A stretch of DNA of 6,859 bases, taken from contig JAJYHU010000205.1 in the NCBI GenBank assembly GCA_021784615.1, positions 1-6,859 of the forward strand, written 5' to 3'. The translations under genes were made by a program, and so were the position numbers. The stretch is from Acidobacteriota bacterium. Lineage in GTDB: Bacteria > Acidobacteriota > Terriglobia > UBA7540. The notes beneath the pieces were generated by a model that searched no databases, was not told where the DNA came from, and worked only from the letters and a program-made list of their open reading frames with translations. Positions 1-6,022 of this stretch are shown here, piece by piece (positions within the stretch are counted from its first letter, which is position 1; each line of letters opens with the position of its first letter).

Positions 1-67
1 TGAACGCTGTGCTTGTTCCTCTGGACGCGAGGATTCCCCTTTTGCTGTCTTAAAGAAGTTGAAGTGA
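1..67 (+). CDS. yceD: YceD/DUF177 family protein, C-terminal fragment (5' end outside window)
   Basis: Reading from base 2, an open frame of 21 codons runs to a TGA at 65-67 and ends in DSPFAVLKKLK. It begins with a C-x-C pair (residues 3 and 5 of the fragment). DUF177/YceD proteins typically end with cysteine pairs followed by a D-P-R/x-[FL]-x-x-L-K-K-L tail, which this matches. In many bacteria yceD lies immediately upstream of rpmF, and the family is linked to 23S rRNA accumulation or ribosome assembly. The position here, 137 bp before rpmF on the same strand, supports the call independently of the short sequence match. The start and most of the protein lie outside the window, so integrity cannot be judged. 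Confidence 0.8.
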   Translation, partial: ERCACSSGREDSPFAVLKKLK

Positions 68-142
68 GGGGCTGAACGGAAAGCGTGCCTCCCATGGCAG
101 GGGATGGACTGCGAGTCCTGAGGGCAGGGGAAAGATACTGTT

Positions 143-152
143 TTAGATCTAA
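143..152. repeat. 10-bp perfect palindrome upstream of rpmF
   Basis: TTAGATCTAA reads identically on both strands. It sits in the yceD-rpmF gap and abuts the inverted repeat that starts at 153. It could be a regulator half-site pair, but no flanking promoter of good quality was found and a 10-bp palindrome can arise by chance. Confidence 0.4.
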
Positions 153-179
153 CCTTGCCGGTGAAAGAGATCGGCAAGG
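153..179 (+). promoter_or_regulatory. Perfect 8-bp inverted repeat in the rpmF leader
   Basis: CCTTGCCG (153-160) is the exact reverse complement of CGGCAAGG (172-179), leaving an 11-nt spacer that a G-U closing pair would shorten to 9. It would form a stable RNA stem that ends 11 nt before the rpmF ribosome binding site (GAAGG, 191-195). No T-run follows, so it is not a canonical intrinsic terminator. It may be a leader structure affecting rpmF translation or an mRNA-processing site; the function is inference. The rest of the 68-204 gap holds a small GGACT-gcg-AGTCC hairpin (106-118) and no convincing promoter. Confidence 0.5.
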
Positions 180-204
180 GAATTTGCATTGAAGGAAATT
201 TAGG

Positions 205-390
205 ATGCCAAACCCGAAAAGACGACATTCAAGAGCGCGGCGCAATCGCCGGCGCGCCCACGATCACTTGGCAAAACAGGGGCTCGCCGAGTGCCCGAAC
301 TGTCATGAAGCAAAGCTGCCCCACCAGGCTTGCCCCCGCTGCGGCAACTACCGCGGCCGGGAGGTGATTCTGGTGGAAGAAGCGAGCTAA
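205..390 (+). CDS. rpmF: 50S ribosomal protein L32, zinc-binding (four-cysteine) form
   Basis: This 61-residue, strongly basic protein has the L32 layout. The N-terminus is MPNPKRRHSRARR, rich in Arg and Lys and suited to rRNA contact. A zinc ribbon follows with C30-x2-C33 and C43-x2-C46, then the G-x-Y-x-G-R-E-V-I stretch. L32 is a component of the large ribosomal subunit. All four cysteines are kept, so this is the zinc-dependent (C+) type rather than the cysteine-free paralogue. The ATG at 205 has GAAGG at 191-195 with 9-nt spacing. The length is normal for the family. Its place between yceD and plsX is the conserved arrangement that couples ribosome and membrane-lipid genes in many bacteria. 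An overlapping frame at 155-367 is a shadow and encodes nothing recognisable. Confidence 0.97.
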   Translation: MPNPKRRHSRARRNRRRAHDHLAKQGLAECPNCHEAKLPHQACPRCGNYRGREVILVEEAS

Positions 391-404
391 GGTAGCAGGA
401 GCCG

Positions 405-424
405 GGTCTAAACTTTGTTTAGCC
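405..424 (+). other. Small hairpin between rpmF and plsX
   Basis: CTAAAC (408-413) and GTTTAG (417-422) form a perfect 6-bp stem with a TTT loop. GG (405-406) can pair with CC (423-424) if T407 is bulged. There is no T-tract after it, so it does not look like an intrinsic terminator. It may simply be a structured intergenic segment or an mRNA stability or processing element. The rest of the 391-463 gap holds a TTTAAT hexamer at 444-449 and no Shine-Dalgarno sequence. Confidence 0.35.
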
Positions 425-463
425 TCTGAGCTGAAGACATTCCTTTAATAGCCCTTTTAGACC

Positions 464-1477
464 ATGCGCCGTATCGCCGTTGATGCAATGGGATCCGAAA
501 TGGCCCCTGTCCCTGAAATCGAGGGGGCTGTGCAAGCAGCCAGGGCCGGCTATGCAGAGGTTGTTTTGGTTGGCCCACAGGACCTTCTGGATCGTGAACT
601 GGCCGCCCGGGACGCAAGAAGCCTCAAGATCGAGGTCGTTCATGCCTCGGAAGCCGTCACGATGGAGGACAAAGCCGCCAAAGCGTTCCGGCGCAAGCGG
701 GATTCCTCGATCCGGGTCGCCGCCCGCCTGGTCCGGGACGGGAAGGTGGATGGACTGATCAGCGCCGGGAACACCGGAGCCGTCATGACCACTGCCAAGA
801 TCCTTCTGGGCACGCTCGAGGGCGTGGACCGGCCGGCCTTGGCGCAGGTTTTCCCTTCCTCGAAGAGGGGAAAGGCGACAGTCCTGTTGGACGTTGGGGC
901 CAATGTGGATTGCAAGGCCATACACCTGGAGCAGTTTGCGGTGATGGGAGAGATCTATTGCCGGAAGATTCTGGGCGTGGCAAAGCCCCGCGTCGGGTTG
1001 CTCTCAAATGGCTCAGAACCCCACAAAGGCAATGAGTTGACCCGCGAAGCATTGGCGCGGCTGAACAATGCGCCGCTCAATTTTGTGGGCAACGTGGAGG
1101 GCCGGGATCTTTTCAACGGGCGGGTCGATGTCATCGTGGCCGACGGATTTATCGGCAACGTGGCGCTCAAAATCAGCGAAGGGCTTGTCGATGCCGTCTC
1201 GGCGCTTCTTAAAGAGGCTCTATCAAGCTCCGTTTCCTCGAAAGTAGGTTATGTGCTTTCCCGGAAAGCCTTTCGTGGTTTTAAGAAGCGGCTGGATTAC
1301 TCCGAGTACGGCGGCGCTCCGCTGCTGGGAGTGCGGGGAGCTTGCATCATCTGCCACGGCGGTTCAAATGCTAATGCCGTCAAAAACGCCATCCGCGTGG
1401 CGGCGGAATTTTCAGAAGGCCGTGTGAACGAAAAAATTGAGCGCGAATTGGCCCTCGCCTCGCTCAGCAAAAATTGA
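464..1477 (+). CDS. plsX: Phosphate acyltransferase PlsX (acyl-ACP:phosphate acyltransferase)
   Basis: PlsX converts acyl-ACP and phosphate to acyl-phosphate, the donor used by PlsY to acylate glycerol-3-phosphate; it is a peripheral membrane enzyme. The 337-residue length is typical. Family motifs appear in order: VDAMG (6-10), SAGNTGA (100-106), LLDVGANVDC (141-150), SNGSEPHKGN (181-190), FVGNVEGRD (207-215), VADGFIGNVALK (225-236), YGGAPLLGVRG (282-292) and CHGGSNANAVKNAI (297-310). The commonest N-terminal motif, DAMGGD, is DAMGSE here, a conservative variation. An in-frame TAG at 458-460 rules out an upstream start, and later ATGs would remove the first motif, so ATG 464 is secure even though no Shine-Dalgarno sequence precedes it. 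The gene ends 20 bp before fabH, so the two are probably cotranscribed. Confidence 0.97.
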   Translation: MRRIAVDAMGSEMAPVPEIEGAVQAARAGYAEVVLVGPQDLLDRELAARDARSLKIEVVHASEAVTMEDKAAKAFRRKRDSSIRVAARLVRDGKVDGLISAGNTGAVMTTAKILLGTLEGVDRPALAQVFPSSKRGKATVLLDVGANVDCKAIHLEQFAVMGEIYCRKILGVAKPRVGLLSNGSEPHKGNELTREALARLNNAPLNFVGNVEGRDLFNGRVDVIVADGFIGNVALKISEGLVDAVSALLKEALSSSVSSKVGYVLSRKAFRGFKKRLDYSEYGGAPLLGVRGACIICHGGSNANAVKNAIRVAAEFSEGRVNEKIERELALASLSKN

Positions 1478-1497
1478 AAGGGTTTTGAGGAACCGGA

Positions 1498-2478
1498 ATG
1501 ATTCAAACCGGCATTTTGGGTACAGGTCGGGCGCTCCCTGAAAAGGTCGTCACCAATTTCGACCTTGAAAAGCTTGTGGATACCTCCGATAAGTGGATTA
1601 CGGAGCGGACGGGGATCAAAGAACGGAGACAGGCCAGTCCCGAAGAAACCACCTCCACCTTATCAGCCCAGGCCGGGCGGAACGCCCTGGAAATGGCCGG
1701 GCTTTCTCCGCTGGACCTCGACTTGATTATTTGTTCCACGATTTCGCCCGATATGCCCCTGCCTTCCACCGCTTCCCTGATTCAGCGGGAATTGGGAGCG
1801 GGCACCTGCTGCGCGTTTGACATGGCGGCGGCGTGCTCGGGATTTCTTTTCGGGCTTACCGTCGCGGATCAGTTTATTAAAACGGGCAAGGCAAAGTACG
1901 CCCTGGTCATCGGGGCGGAACTGCTCTCCCGCTACCTGGATTACCAGGACCGCGCCACGTGCGTGATTTTCGGAGACGGCGTCGCGGCCAGCGTCCTGGG
2001 ACCGGTCAACACAGGCGCGGGAATCCTGGCTTCAGAAGTGCACACCAACGGGACTTTTGCCGACCACCTTTTCATCCCCGCCGGAGGCACCGCTCGGCCT
2101 GCCAGTTGTGAGACGGTCCAGGCGCGGGATCACTTTATCAAAATGCGCGGGAACGAGTTGTTCAAGGTTGCGGTTCGCAGCCTGGAAGAGGTTTCTGCCC
2201 GGGTCTTGGAGCAGGCCGGAATCTCTCCCGGCGAGATCGATTTGTTTATTCCGCATCAAGCCAATCAGCGCATCACGGAGGCGGTCCGGGAACGGCTGAA
2301 CATTCCCGTTGAAAAGGTCTATTCCAACATCAGCCGGATCGGGAACACTTCCTCGGCTTCCATTCCGATCTGTCTCGATGAATGCGTGCGTAGCGGACGG
2401 ATCAAAAAAGGCGACCTGATTTTGATGTCCGCCTTCGGAGCGGGGGTAACTTGGGGTTCGGTGCTGATACGCTGGTAG
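1498..2478 (+). CDS. fabH: Beta-ketoacyl-ACP synthase III (FabH)
   Basis: FabH starts fatty acid synthesis in the cytoplasm by condensing an acyl-CoA primer with malonyl-ACP. The 326-residue thiolase-fold protein keeps the Cys-His-Asn triad: C113 in FDMAAACSGF, H253 in IPHQANQRI, and N283 in IGNTSSASIP. W33 in DTSDKWI and the ERTGI-x-ER segment (residues 36-43) also match the family, as does the GAGVTWGSVLIRW C-terminus. By alignment with E. coli FabH, the pocket-lining Phe87 is replaced by Leu88 (motif MPLPS), which may alter primer choice. ATG 1498 has TGAGGAA (1486-1492) about 6 nt upstream. It follows plsX by 20 bp and precedes fabD, the usual order. Confidence 0.97.
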   Translation: MIQTGILGTGRALPEKVVTNFDLEKLVDTSDKWITERTGIKERRQASPEETTSTLSAQAGRNALEMAGLSPLDLDLIICSTISPDMPLPSTASLIQRELGAGTCCAFDMAAACSGFLFGLTVADQFIKTGKAKYALVIGAELLSRYLDYQDRATCVIFGDGVAASVLGPVNTGAGILASEVHTNGTFADHLFIPAGGTARPASCETVQARDHFIKMRGNELFKVAVRSLEEVSARVLEQAGISPGEIDLFIPHQANQRITEAVRERLNIPVEKVYSNISRIGNTSSASIPICLDECVRSGRIKKGDLILMSAFGAGVTWGSVLIRW

Positions 2479-2547
2479 TGATTGGCAATCTTTTGGGGAA
2501 AAGCGCTTGTCCGGAGCCTTCGAGGGGGCCCGCATTCGGTTGCCCAT

Positions 2548-2552
2548 GGGGG
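2548..2552 (+). promoter_or_regulatory. G-run ribosome binding site supporting the fabD TTG start
   Basis: GGGGG lies 7 nt before TTG 2560 and can pair with the 16S anti-Shine-Dalgarno CCUCC using one G-U pair. It helps decide between TTG 2560 and the upstream in-frame TTG 2482, which has no purine-rich leader because it overlaps the end of fabH. Confidence 0.5.
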
Positions 2553-2559
2553 ATGGGGG

Positions 2560-3498
2560 TTGTCTAAGATCGCCTTTATGTTCCCCGGGCAGGGTTCGCA
2601 GGCGCCCGGCATGGGCCGCGAACTGGCCGGGCATTTTGCCTCCGCGCGGGAGGTTTTCGAGCAGGCAGATGCGGCTTTGGGTTTTTCCCTCTCAAAAATA
2701 TGTTTTGAAGGCCCGTCCGAGGGACTGCAACTGACGGCCAACACGCAGCCGGCGATCCTTGCCGTATCGGTTGCGGCGGCGCGGGTGCTGGAGGAGAACG
2801 GCGTCCGGCCGGATTACGTTGCAGGGCACAGTTTAGGCGAATATTCGGCTTTGGTTATTGCCGGAACGCTGGAATTGGGCGACGCGCTGCGCCTGGTCCG
2901 CAAACGCGGCCAGTATATGCAGGAAGTTGTTCCGGTGGGCCAGGGAGCGATGGCGGCGATTCTGGATATGGAGCTCGACGCCGTTCAAGAGATTTGCCGC
3001 GAGGCGGCCCAGGGTGAAGTAGTATCTCCCGCAAATTTGAATTCACCCCGCCAGATTGTGATTGCCGGCAATCAAAGCGCCGTCGACAGGGCCATCGAGC
3101 TTGCGAAAGCTCGCGGCGCAAAGCGCGCGCTGAAGCTGAACGTCAGCGCGCCTTTCCATTGCGCCTTGATGCAGCCCGCGGCGGACCTGCTGGCGGCGGA
3201 CCTCGATCAGGCGGCCATGCGCGATCCCCAGGTTCCGGTGGTCAGGAACGCGGATGCTACAATAGCGTTTTCGGCATCAGAGGTTCGCGAGGGCTTAAAG
3301 CGGCAGGTTGTGGCCCCGGTGCGCTGGACGGATTCCATGCGAGCGCTTCGCGCTCGAGGCGTGGAGCTTTTCGTGGAGGCGGGCCCGGGGAAAGTCCTTT
3401 CAGGATTGCTGAGGCAGATTGATCCTGCGGCGCGGGCGTTCCAGGCTGGGAATCTGGCTTCCGTGAACGATTCGCTCGCCGCGTTAAAATCCGCGTAA
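2560..3498 (+). CDS. fabD: Malonyl-CoA:ACP transacylase (FabD)
   Basis: FabD transfers malonyl from CoA to ACP, making the extender used by FabH and FabF. From TTG 2560 the protein is 312 residues, close to the 309 of E. coli, and begins with the typical SKIAFMFPGQGSQ. Catalytic features are the oxyanion-hole Q11 in PGQGSQ, nucleophile S91 in GHSLGEYSAL, R116 in VRKRGQYMQ, and H200 in SAPFHCALMQPA. The C-terminal AGPGKVLSGLLRQI is also standard. The open frame extends upstream to TTG 2482, but those 26 extra codons (with WGKALVRSL and GGPHSVAHGG) have no counterpart in the family and no good ribosome binding site. I therefore call the later start; the start is less certain than the identity. 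The 81 bp after fabH hold no other gene. Confidence 0.95.
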   Translation: MSKIAFMFPGQGSQAPGMGRELAGHFASAREVFEQADAALGFSLSKICFEGPSEGLQLTANTQPAILAVSVAAARVLEENGVRPDYVAGHSLGEYSALVIAGTLELGDALRLVRKRGQYMQEVVPVGQGAMAAILDMELDAVQEICREAAQGEVVSPANLNSPRQIVIAGNQSAVDRAIELAKARGAKRALKLNVSAPFHCALMQPAADLLAADLDQAAMRDPQVPVVRNADATIAFSASEVREGLKRQVVAPVRWTDSMRALRARGVELFVEAGPGKVLSGLLRQIDPAARAFQAGNLASVNDSLAALKSA

Positions 3499-3514
3499 CT
3501 GTGCGGACTCCGAA

Positions 3515-3529
3515 TGCATCAGAGATGCG
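3515..3529 (+). other. Short hairpin in the fabD-fabG gap
   Basis: GCATC (3516-3520) and GATGC (3524-3528) pair across an AGA loop, with a T-G pair at 3515/3529. A TTTT run occurs at 3534-3537. The stem is short and the T-run is offset and brief, so at most it is a weak attenuator. The heptamer GCGGACT occurs at 3503-3509 and 3549-3555 in the same gap. Confidence 0.25.
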
Positions 3530-3566
3530 GGACTTTTGGGTTGAAGGCGCGGACTGGGTGTGAATG

Positions 3567-4310
3567 ATGAGTTTGGAAGGTCGCATTGCGGTGGTCACCG
3601 GAGCCTCTCAGGGCATCGGCAGGGCTTGCGCGCTGATATTGGCGGAAGCCGGAGCGGACGTTGCTTTGGCCAGCCGGAATGAGGAAAAGCTCCAAGCCGT
3701 CGCCAAGGAAATCGAGGCCCTCGGCAGAAACGCCCTGGTGCTCAGCGTCGACGTCGCGAATCCCGAAGCCATCCATGCCGGAATCAGCAAAGTTTTGGAA
3801 ACCTGGAAAAAGATTGATATCCTGGTGAACAACGCTGGAGTGGTGCGCGACAATTTGATTTTGCGAATGAATGCGGCTGATTGGGACGCCGTCTTGAGGA
3901 CCAACCTGGATGGGGCCTTCCATTGCATCAAAGCGGTTCTTCCAGGCATGGTGCGGCAGCGGTACGGACGGATCATCAACATCAGCTCGGTGGTGGCGCA
4001 GGCGGGAAATCCCGGCCAGGCCAACTACGTGGCGTCCAAGGCGGGGTTGATCGGGCTGACCAAGGCGGTGGCGGCGGAAGTCGCCCGCAGGAATATCACC
4101 GTCAACGCGGTCTCCCCGGGATTTATTCGGACCTCGATGACCGAGAAGCTGCCCGACGGCGTACATGATAAATTATTGAGTGTGATTCCTCTCGGCCGAA
4201 TGGGAACTGACCGGGAGGTTGCCTATGGGGTGCGTTTCCTCGCTTCGGAAGAAGCGGGCTACATTACCGGGCACGTGCTGAACATCAATGGTGGATTGTA
4301 TATGGCTTGA
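3567..4310 (+). CDS. fabG: 3-oxoacyl-ACP reductase (FabG), SDR family
   Basis: FabG uses NADPH to reduce 3-ketoacyl-ACP to 3-hydroxyacyl-ACP, the first reduction of each elongation round. It is a 247-residue classical short-chain dehydrogenase. The features are the cofactor loop TGASQGIG (11-18), NNAG (88-91), and the catalytic tetrad N113, S141, Y154 and K158 (Y-x3-K in NYVASKAG). SPGFIRTSMTEKL and the C-terminal GHVLNINGGLYMA also fit FabG rather than another SDR. Two adjacent ATGs occur at 3564 and 3567. The second gives MSLEGRIAVVTG, matching E. coli MNFEGKIALVTG residue for residue in length, and has better spacing from GGGTG (3556-3560), so it is preferred; the difference is one residue. 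It lies 68 bp after fabD. Confidence 0.95.
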   Translation: MSLEGRIAVVTGASQGIGRACALILAEAGADVALASRNEEKLQAVAKEIEALGRNALVLSVDVANPEAIHAGISKVLETWKKIDILVNNAGVVRDNLILRMNAADWDAVLRTNLDGAFHCIKAVLPGMVRQRYGRIINISSVVAQAGNPGQANYVASKAGLIGLTKAVAAEVARRNITVNAVSPGFIRTSMTEKLPDGVHDKLLSVIPLGRMGTDREVAYGVRFLASEEAGYITGHVLNINGGLYMA

Positions 4311-4353
4311 AGCTAACCCAAGGGCAGTTTGTCCGCAGAAAAGGCGAGCCCGA

Positions 4354-4378
4354 CGGCGGAAGCGAGATGCTTCCACCG
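4354..4378 (+). other. Hairpin downstream of fabG
   Basis: GGAAGC (4358-4363) and GCTTCC (4369-4374) form a perfect 6-bp stem around GAGAT. After a C/A mismatch, CGG (4354-4356) pairs with CCG (4376-4378). No T-run follows, so it is not a standard intrinsic terminator. Lying between fabG and the acpP promoter, it could protect the 3' end of an upstream transcript or mark a processing site; this is inference. Confidence 0.4.
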
Positions 4379-4388
4379 CTCAGGCCGC

Positions 4389-4417
4389 TTGACGCGTGCT
4401 GGCGCTAACGTTAGAAT
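4389..4417 (+). promoter_or_regulatory. Predicted sigma-70-type promoter for acpP
   Basis: TTGACG (4389-4394, 5 of 6 to consensus) and TAGAAT (4412-4417, 5 of 6) are separated by exactly 17 bp. Transcription would start near 4424, giving a leader of about 28 nt that contains the strong acpP ribosome binding site. This is the best promoter match in the window. A dedicated acpP promoter makes sense because ACP is needed in far larger amounts than the enzymes, and an acpP promoter in the fabG-acpP region is also known in E. coli. No expression data support it here. Confidence 0.7.
4405..4414. repeat. 10-bp palindrome overlapping the acpP -10 element
   Basis: CTAACGTTAG is a perfect palindrome. 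Its last three bases (TAG) are the first half of the -10 hexamer TAGAAT. A protein bound here would block RNA polymerase, so it is a candidate operator. It resembles no operator I can name with confidence, and chance cannot be excluded. Confidence 0.4.
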
Positions 4418-4436
4418 AGCCAACCCCGTGAAGATT

Positions 4437-4443
4437 GAGGAGG
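4437..4443 (+). promoter_or_regulatory. Consensus ribosome binding site of acpP
   Basis: GAGGAGG ends 8 nt before ATG 4452. It is the strongest Shine-Dalgarno match in the window and fixes the acpP start, although the open frame extends upstream to 4329. It also fits high ACP output. Confidence 0.85.
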
Positions 4444-4451
4444 ATACTTTT

Positions 4452-4700
4452 ATGGCTTCGGTTGAAGCAGAGATCAAGCAGATTATCGTTGAGCAACTGG
4501 GAGTTGACGAAGCGGAGGTTACCCCGACGGCGCATTTTGTCGACGACCTTGGGGCCGACTCGCTGGATATCGTGGAGTTGGTGATGGCGTTCGAGGAGAA
4601 GTTCGAAATCGAGATCCCCGATGAAGACGCCGAGAAAATCCAGACGGTGAAAGACGCCATCACCTATATCCAAGCCCACGTCAAGCCCGCGAAGAATTGA
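4452..4700 (+). CDS. acpP: Acyl carrier protein (AcpP)
   Basis: AcpP carries growing acyl chains on a 4'-phosphopantetheine arm through all steps of fatty acid synthesis. The 82-residue acidic protein has the attachment serine S37 in the DSL motif (GADSLDIVELVMAFE, residues 34-48). The helix II interaction surface follows, then FEIEIPDEDAEKIQTV (51-66). The C-terminal VKPAKN tail makes it slightly longer than the 78-residue E. coli protein. The start is set by GAGGAGG at 4437-4443. A longer in-frame reading from 4329 would add 41 residues unlike any ACP and would run through the predicted promoter, so it is rejected. FabF starts 29 bp downstream. Confidence 0.97.
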   Translation: MASVEAEIKQIIVEQLGVDEAEVTPTAHFVDDLGADSLDIVELVMAFEEKFEIEIPDEDAEKIQTVKDAITYIQAHVKPAKN

Positions 4701-4715
4701 ACACACTCGCACCCC

Positions 4716-4721
4716 AGGAGG
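4716..4721 (+). promoter_or_regulatory. Ribosome binding site supporting the fabF TTG start
   Basis: AGGAGG lies 8 nt before TTG 4730. Its strength and spacing decide the start codon, since no ATG or GTG occurs at the expected N-terminus. Confidence 0.8.
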
Positions 4722-4729
4722 GATAAAGG

Positions 4730-5971
4730 TTGGCGCGAAGAGTTGTGGTGACAGGCGTTGGCTTGGTGAGCGCCCTTGGGGTGGGAACCGAAGAAACGTG
4801 GAGCAGCCTTCTCGCGGGCAAGAGCGGCGCCGCGCCCATCACCCATTTTGACACTACTGGATTTCCCGTCACTTTCGCCGCAGAGGTCAAGGGATTCGAC
4901 CCGCTGCGCTTTATCGAAAAAAAAGAAGTCAAGAAGATGGGGCTGTTCATTCAGTTCGGCATGGCGGCGGCGGAGTTTGCCGTCCAGCAGGCCGGGCTCA
5001 AGATCACCCCGGATTTCGCGGAGCATACGGGCGTCTACATTGGTTCCGGGATCGGCGGATTCGACGTGATCGAGCGCGAGCACACTGCGCTGATGAAAGG
5101 CGGACCGCGAAGGATCTCCCCTTTTTTTATTCCGGCGGCGATTGTCAACCTGGCCTCCGGATTCATCTCCATCCGCTGGGGAGCCAAAGGTCCCAATTCC
5201 GCCACGTGCACGGCGTGCTCCTCCAGCGCCCATGCGGTGGGCGATTCCTACAAGCTGATCGAGCGCGGCGACGCCGACGTGATGATCTGCGGCGGCGCGG
5301 AAGCCGCCATCACTCCCATGGGCGTGGGAGGGTTTGCTTCCATGCGCGCCCTCTCCACCCGCAATGCGGAGCCTGAAAGGGCCAGCCGGCCTTTTGACCG
5401 CGACCGCGACGGCTTCGTGATCGGCGAAGGAGCCGGCGTCCTGATCCTCGAGGAACTGGGGTTTGCCGTCAAAAGAGGCGCCAGGATTCTTGCGGAAGTG
5501 GCGGGCTACGGAATGTCGGGGGACGCTTTTCACATCACCCAGCCTTCCGAAGACGCCGACGGCGCCGTCCGGGTGATGCGGAACACCCTTCGCGACGCCA
5601 AGGTGGCGCCGGAGCAGGTGAGTTACATCAACGCGCACGGCACCTCAACGCCCTACAACGACCGGCTGGAATCGCTGGCCATCAAGAAGGTCTTTGGGGA
5701 TCATGCCCGGAAGATCGGCGTCAGCTCCACGAAGTCCATGACGGGGCATCTGCTGGGAGGCGCGGGAGGCCTGGAGGCCGGAGTCGCCACGCTGGTGCTG
5801 CGGGACCAGATCCTGCCGCCCACCATCAACTACGAAAACCCCGATCCCAATTGCGATCTCGATTACGTCCCGAACCACGCTCGCCAGGCGAGCGTGGAAT
5901 ACGTTCTCTCCAACTCCTTCGGCTTTGGAGGAACCAACGCAGCCCTGCTTTTCAAGCGCTATTCGGAATAG
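4730..5971 (+). CDS. fabF: Beta-ketoacyl-ACP synthase II (FabF)
   Basis: FabF performs the elongating condensation of acyl-ACP with malonyl-ACP. The 413-residue protein keeps all catalytic residues at the E. coli numbering: C163 in TACSSSAHA, H303 in NAHGTSTPYND, and K335 and H340 in STKSMTGH. The gating-loop segment SFGFGGTN (396-403) is intact. MARRVVVTGVG is a typical start, and TTG 4730 is supported by AGGAGG at 4716-4721. The gene follows acpP by 29 bp and is likely translated from the same message. Two homopolymers lie in the gene (A8 at 4917-4924, T7 at 5122-5128), but the frame stays open and conserved through both. A long antisense frame at 4664-5638 shows no recognisable family. FabB is less likely given the position beside acpP and the close FabF match. 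Confidence 0.96.
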   Translation: MARRVVVTGVGLVSALGVGTEETWSSLLAGKSGAAPITHFDTTGFPVTFAAEVKGFDPLRFIEKKEVKKMGLFIQFGMAAAEFAVQQAGLKITPDFAEHTGVYIGSGIGGFDVIEREHTALMKGGPRRISPFFIPAAIVNLASGFISIRWGAKGPNSATCTACSSSAHAVGDSYKLIERGDADVMICGGAEAAITPMGVGGFASMRALSTRNAEPERASRPFDRDRDGFVIGEGAGVLILEELGFAVKRGARILAEVAGYGMSGDAFHITQPSEDADGAVRVMRNTLRDAKVAPEQVSYINAHGTSTPYNDRLESLAIKKVFGDHARKIGVSSTKSMTGHLLGGAGGLEAGVATLVLRDQILPPTINYENPDPNCDLDYVPNHARQASVEYVLSNSFGFGGTNAALLFKRYSE

Positions 5972-6022
5972 CCGGCACGGATTCACTCTGCACGGACTTT
6001 ATTTCCGGGGGGTATTTATCGC

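Noticed and set aside
155..367. 70-codon frame overlapping rpmF
   Set aside because: It overlaps rpmF in another frame, has no family resemblance, and would start inside the leader hairpin.
2482..2559. 26-codon N-terminal extension of FabD from TTG 2482
   Set aside because: The residues have no family counterpart, the site lacks a ribosome binding site, and TTG 2560 gives the standard SKIAFMFPGQGSQ start.
2032..2634. 200-codon antisense frame over the fabH-fabD junction
   Set aside because: It is a shadow of two conserved genes with no recognisable motif.
3255..3263. TGCTACAAT extended -10-like motif inside fabD
   Set aside because: There is no adequate -35 and it lies about 300 bp before fabG within conserved coding sequence, so it is probably a chance match.
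4329..4451. 41-codon extension of the ACP frame
   Set aside because: It would cross the predicted promoter and a hairpin and is unlike any ACP; GAGGAGG fixes the start at 4452.
4664..5638. 324-codon antisense frame opposite fabF
   Set aside because: It lies on the complement of a highly conserved gene, is rich in Gly, Arg and His as expected of a GC-rich shadow frame, and has no recognisable domain.
5975..5996. Direct repeat GCACGGA (5975-5981 and 5990-5996) before etfB
   Set aside because: Seven bases repeated twice near a gene end is weak evidence and fits no known element.
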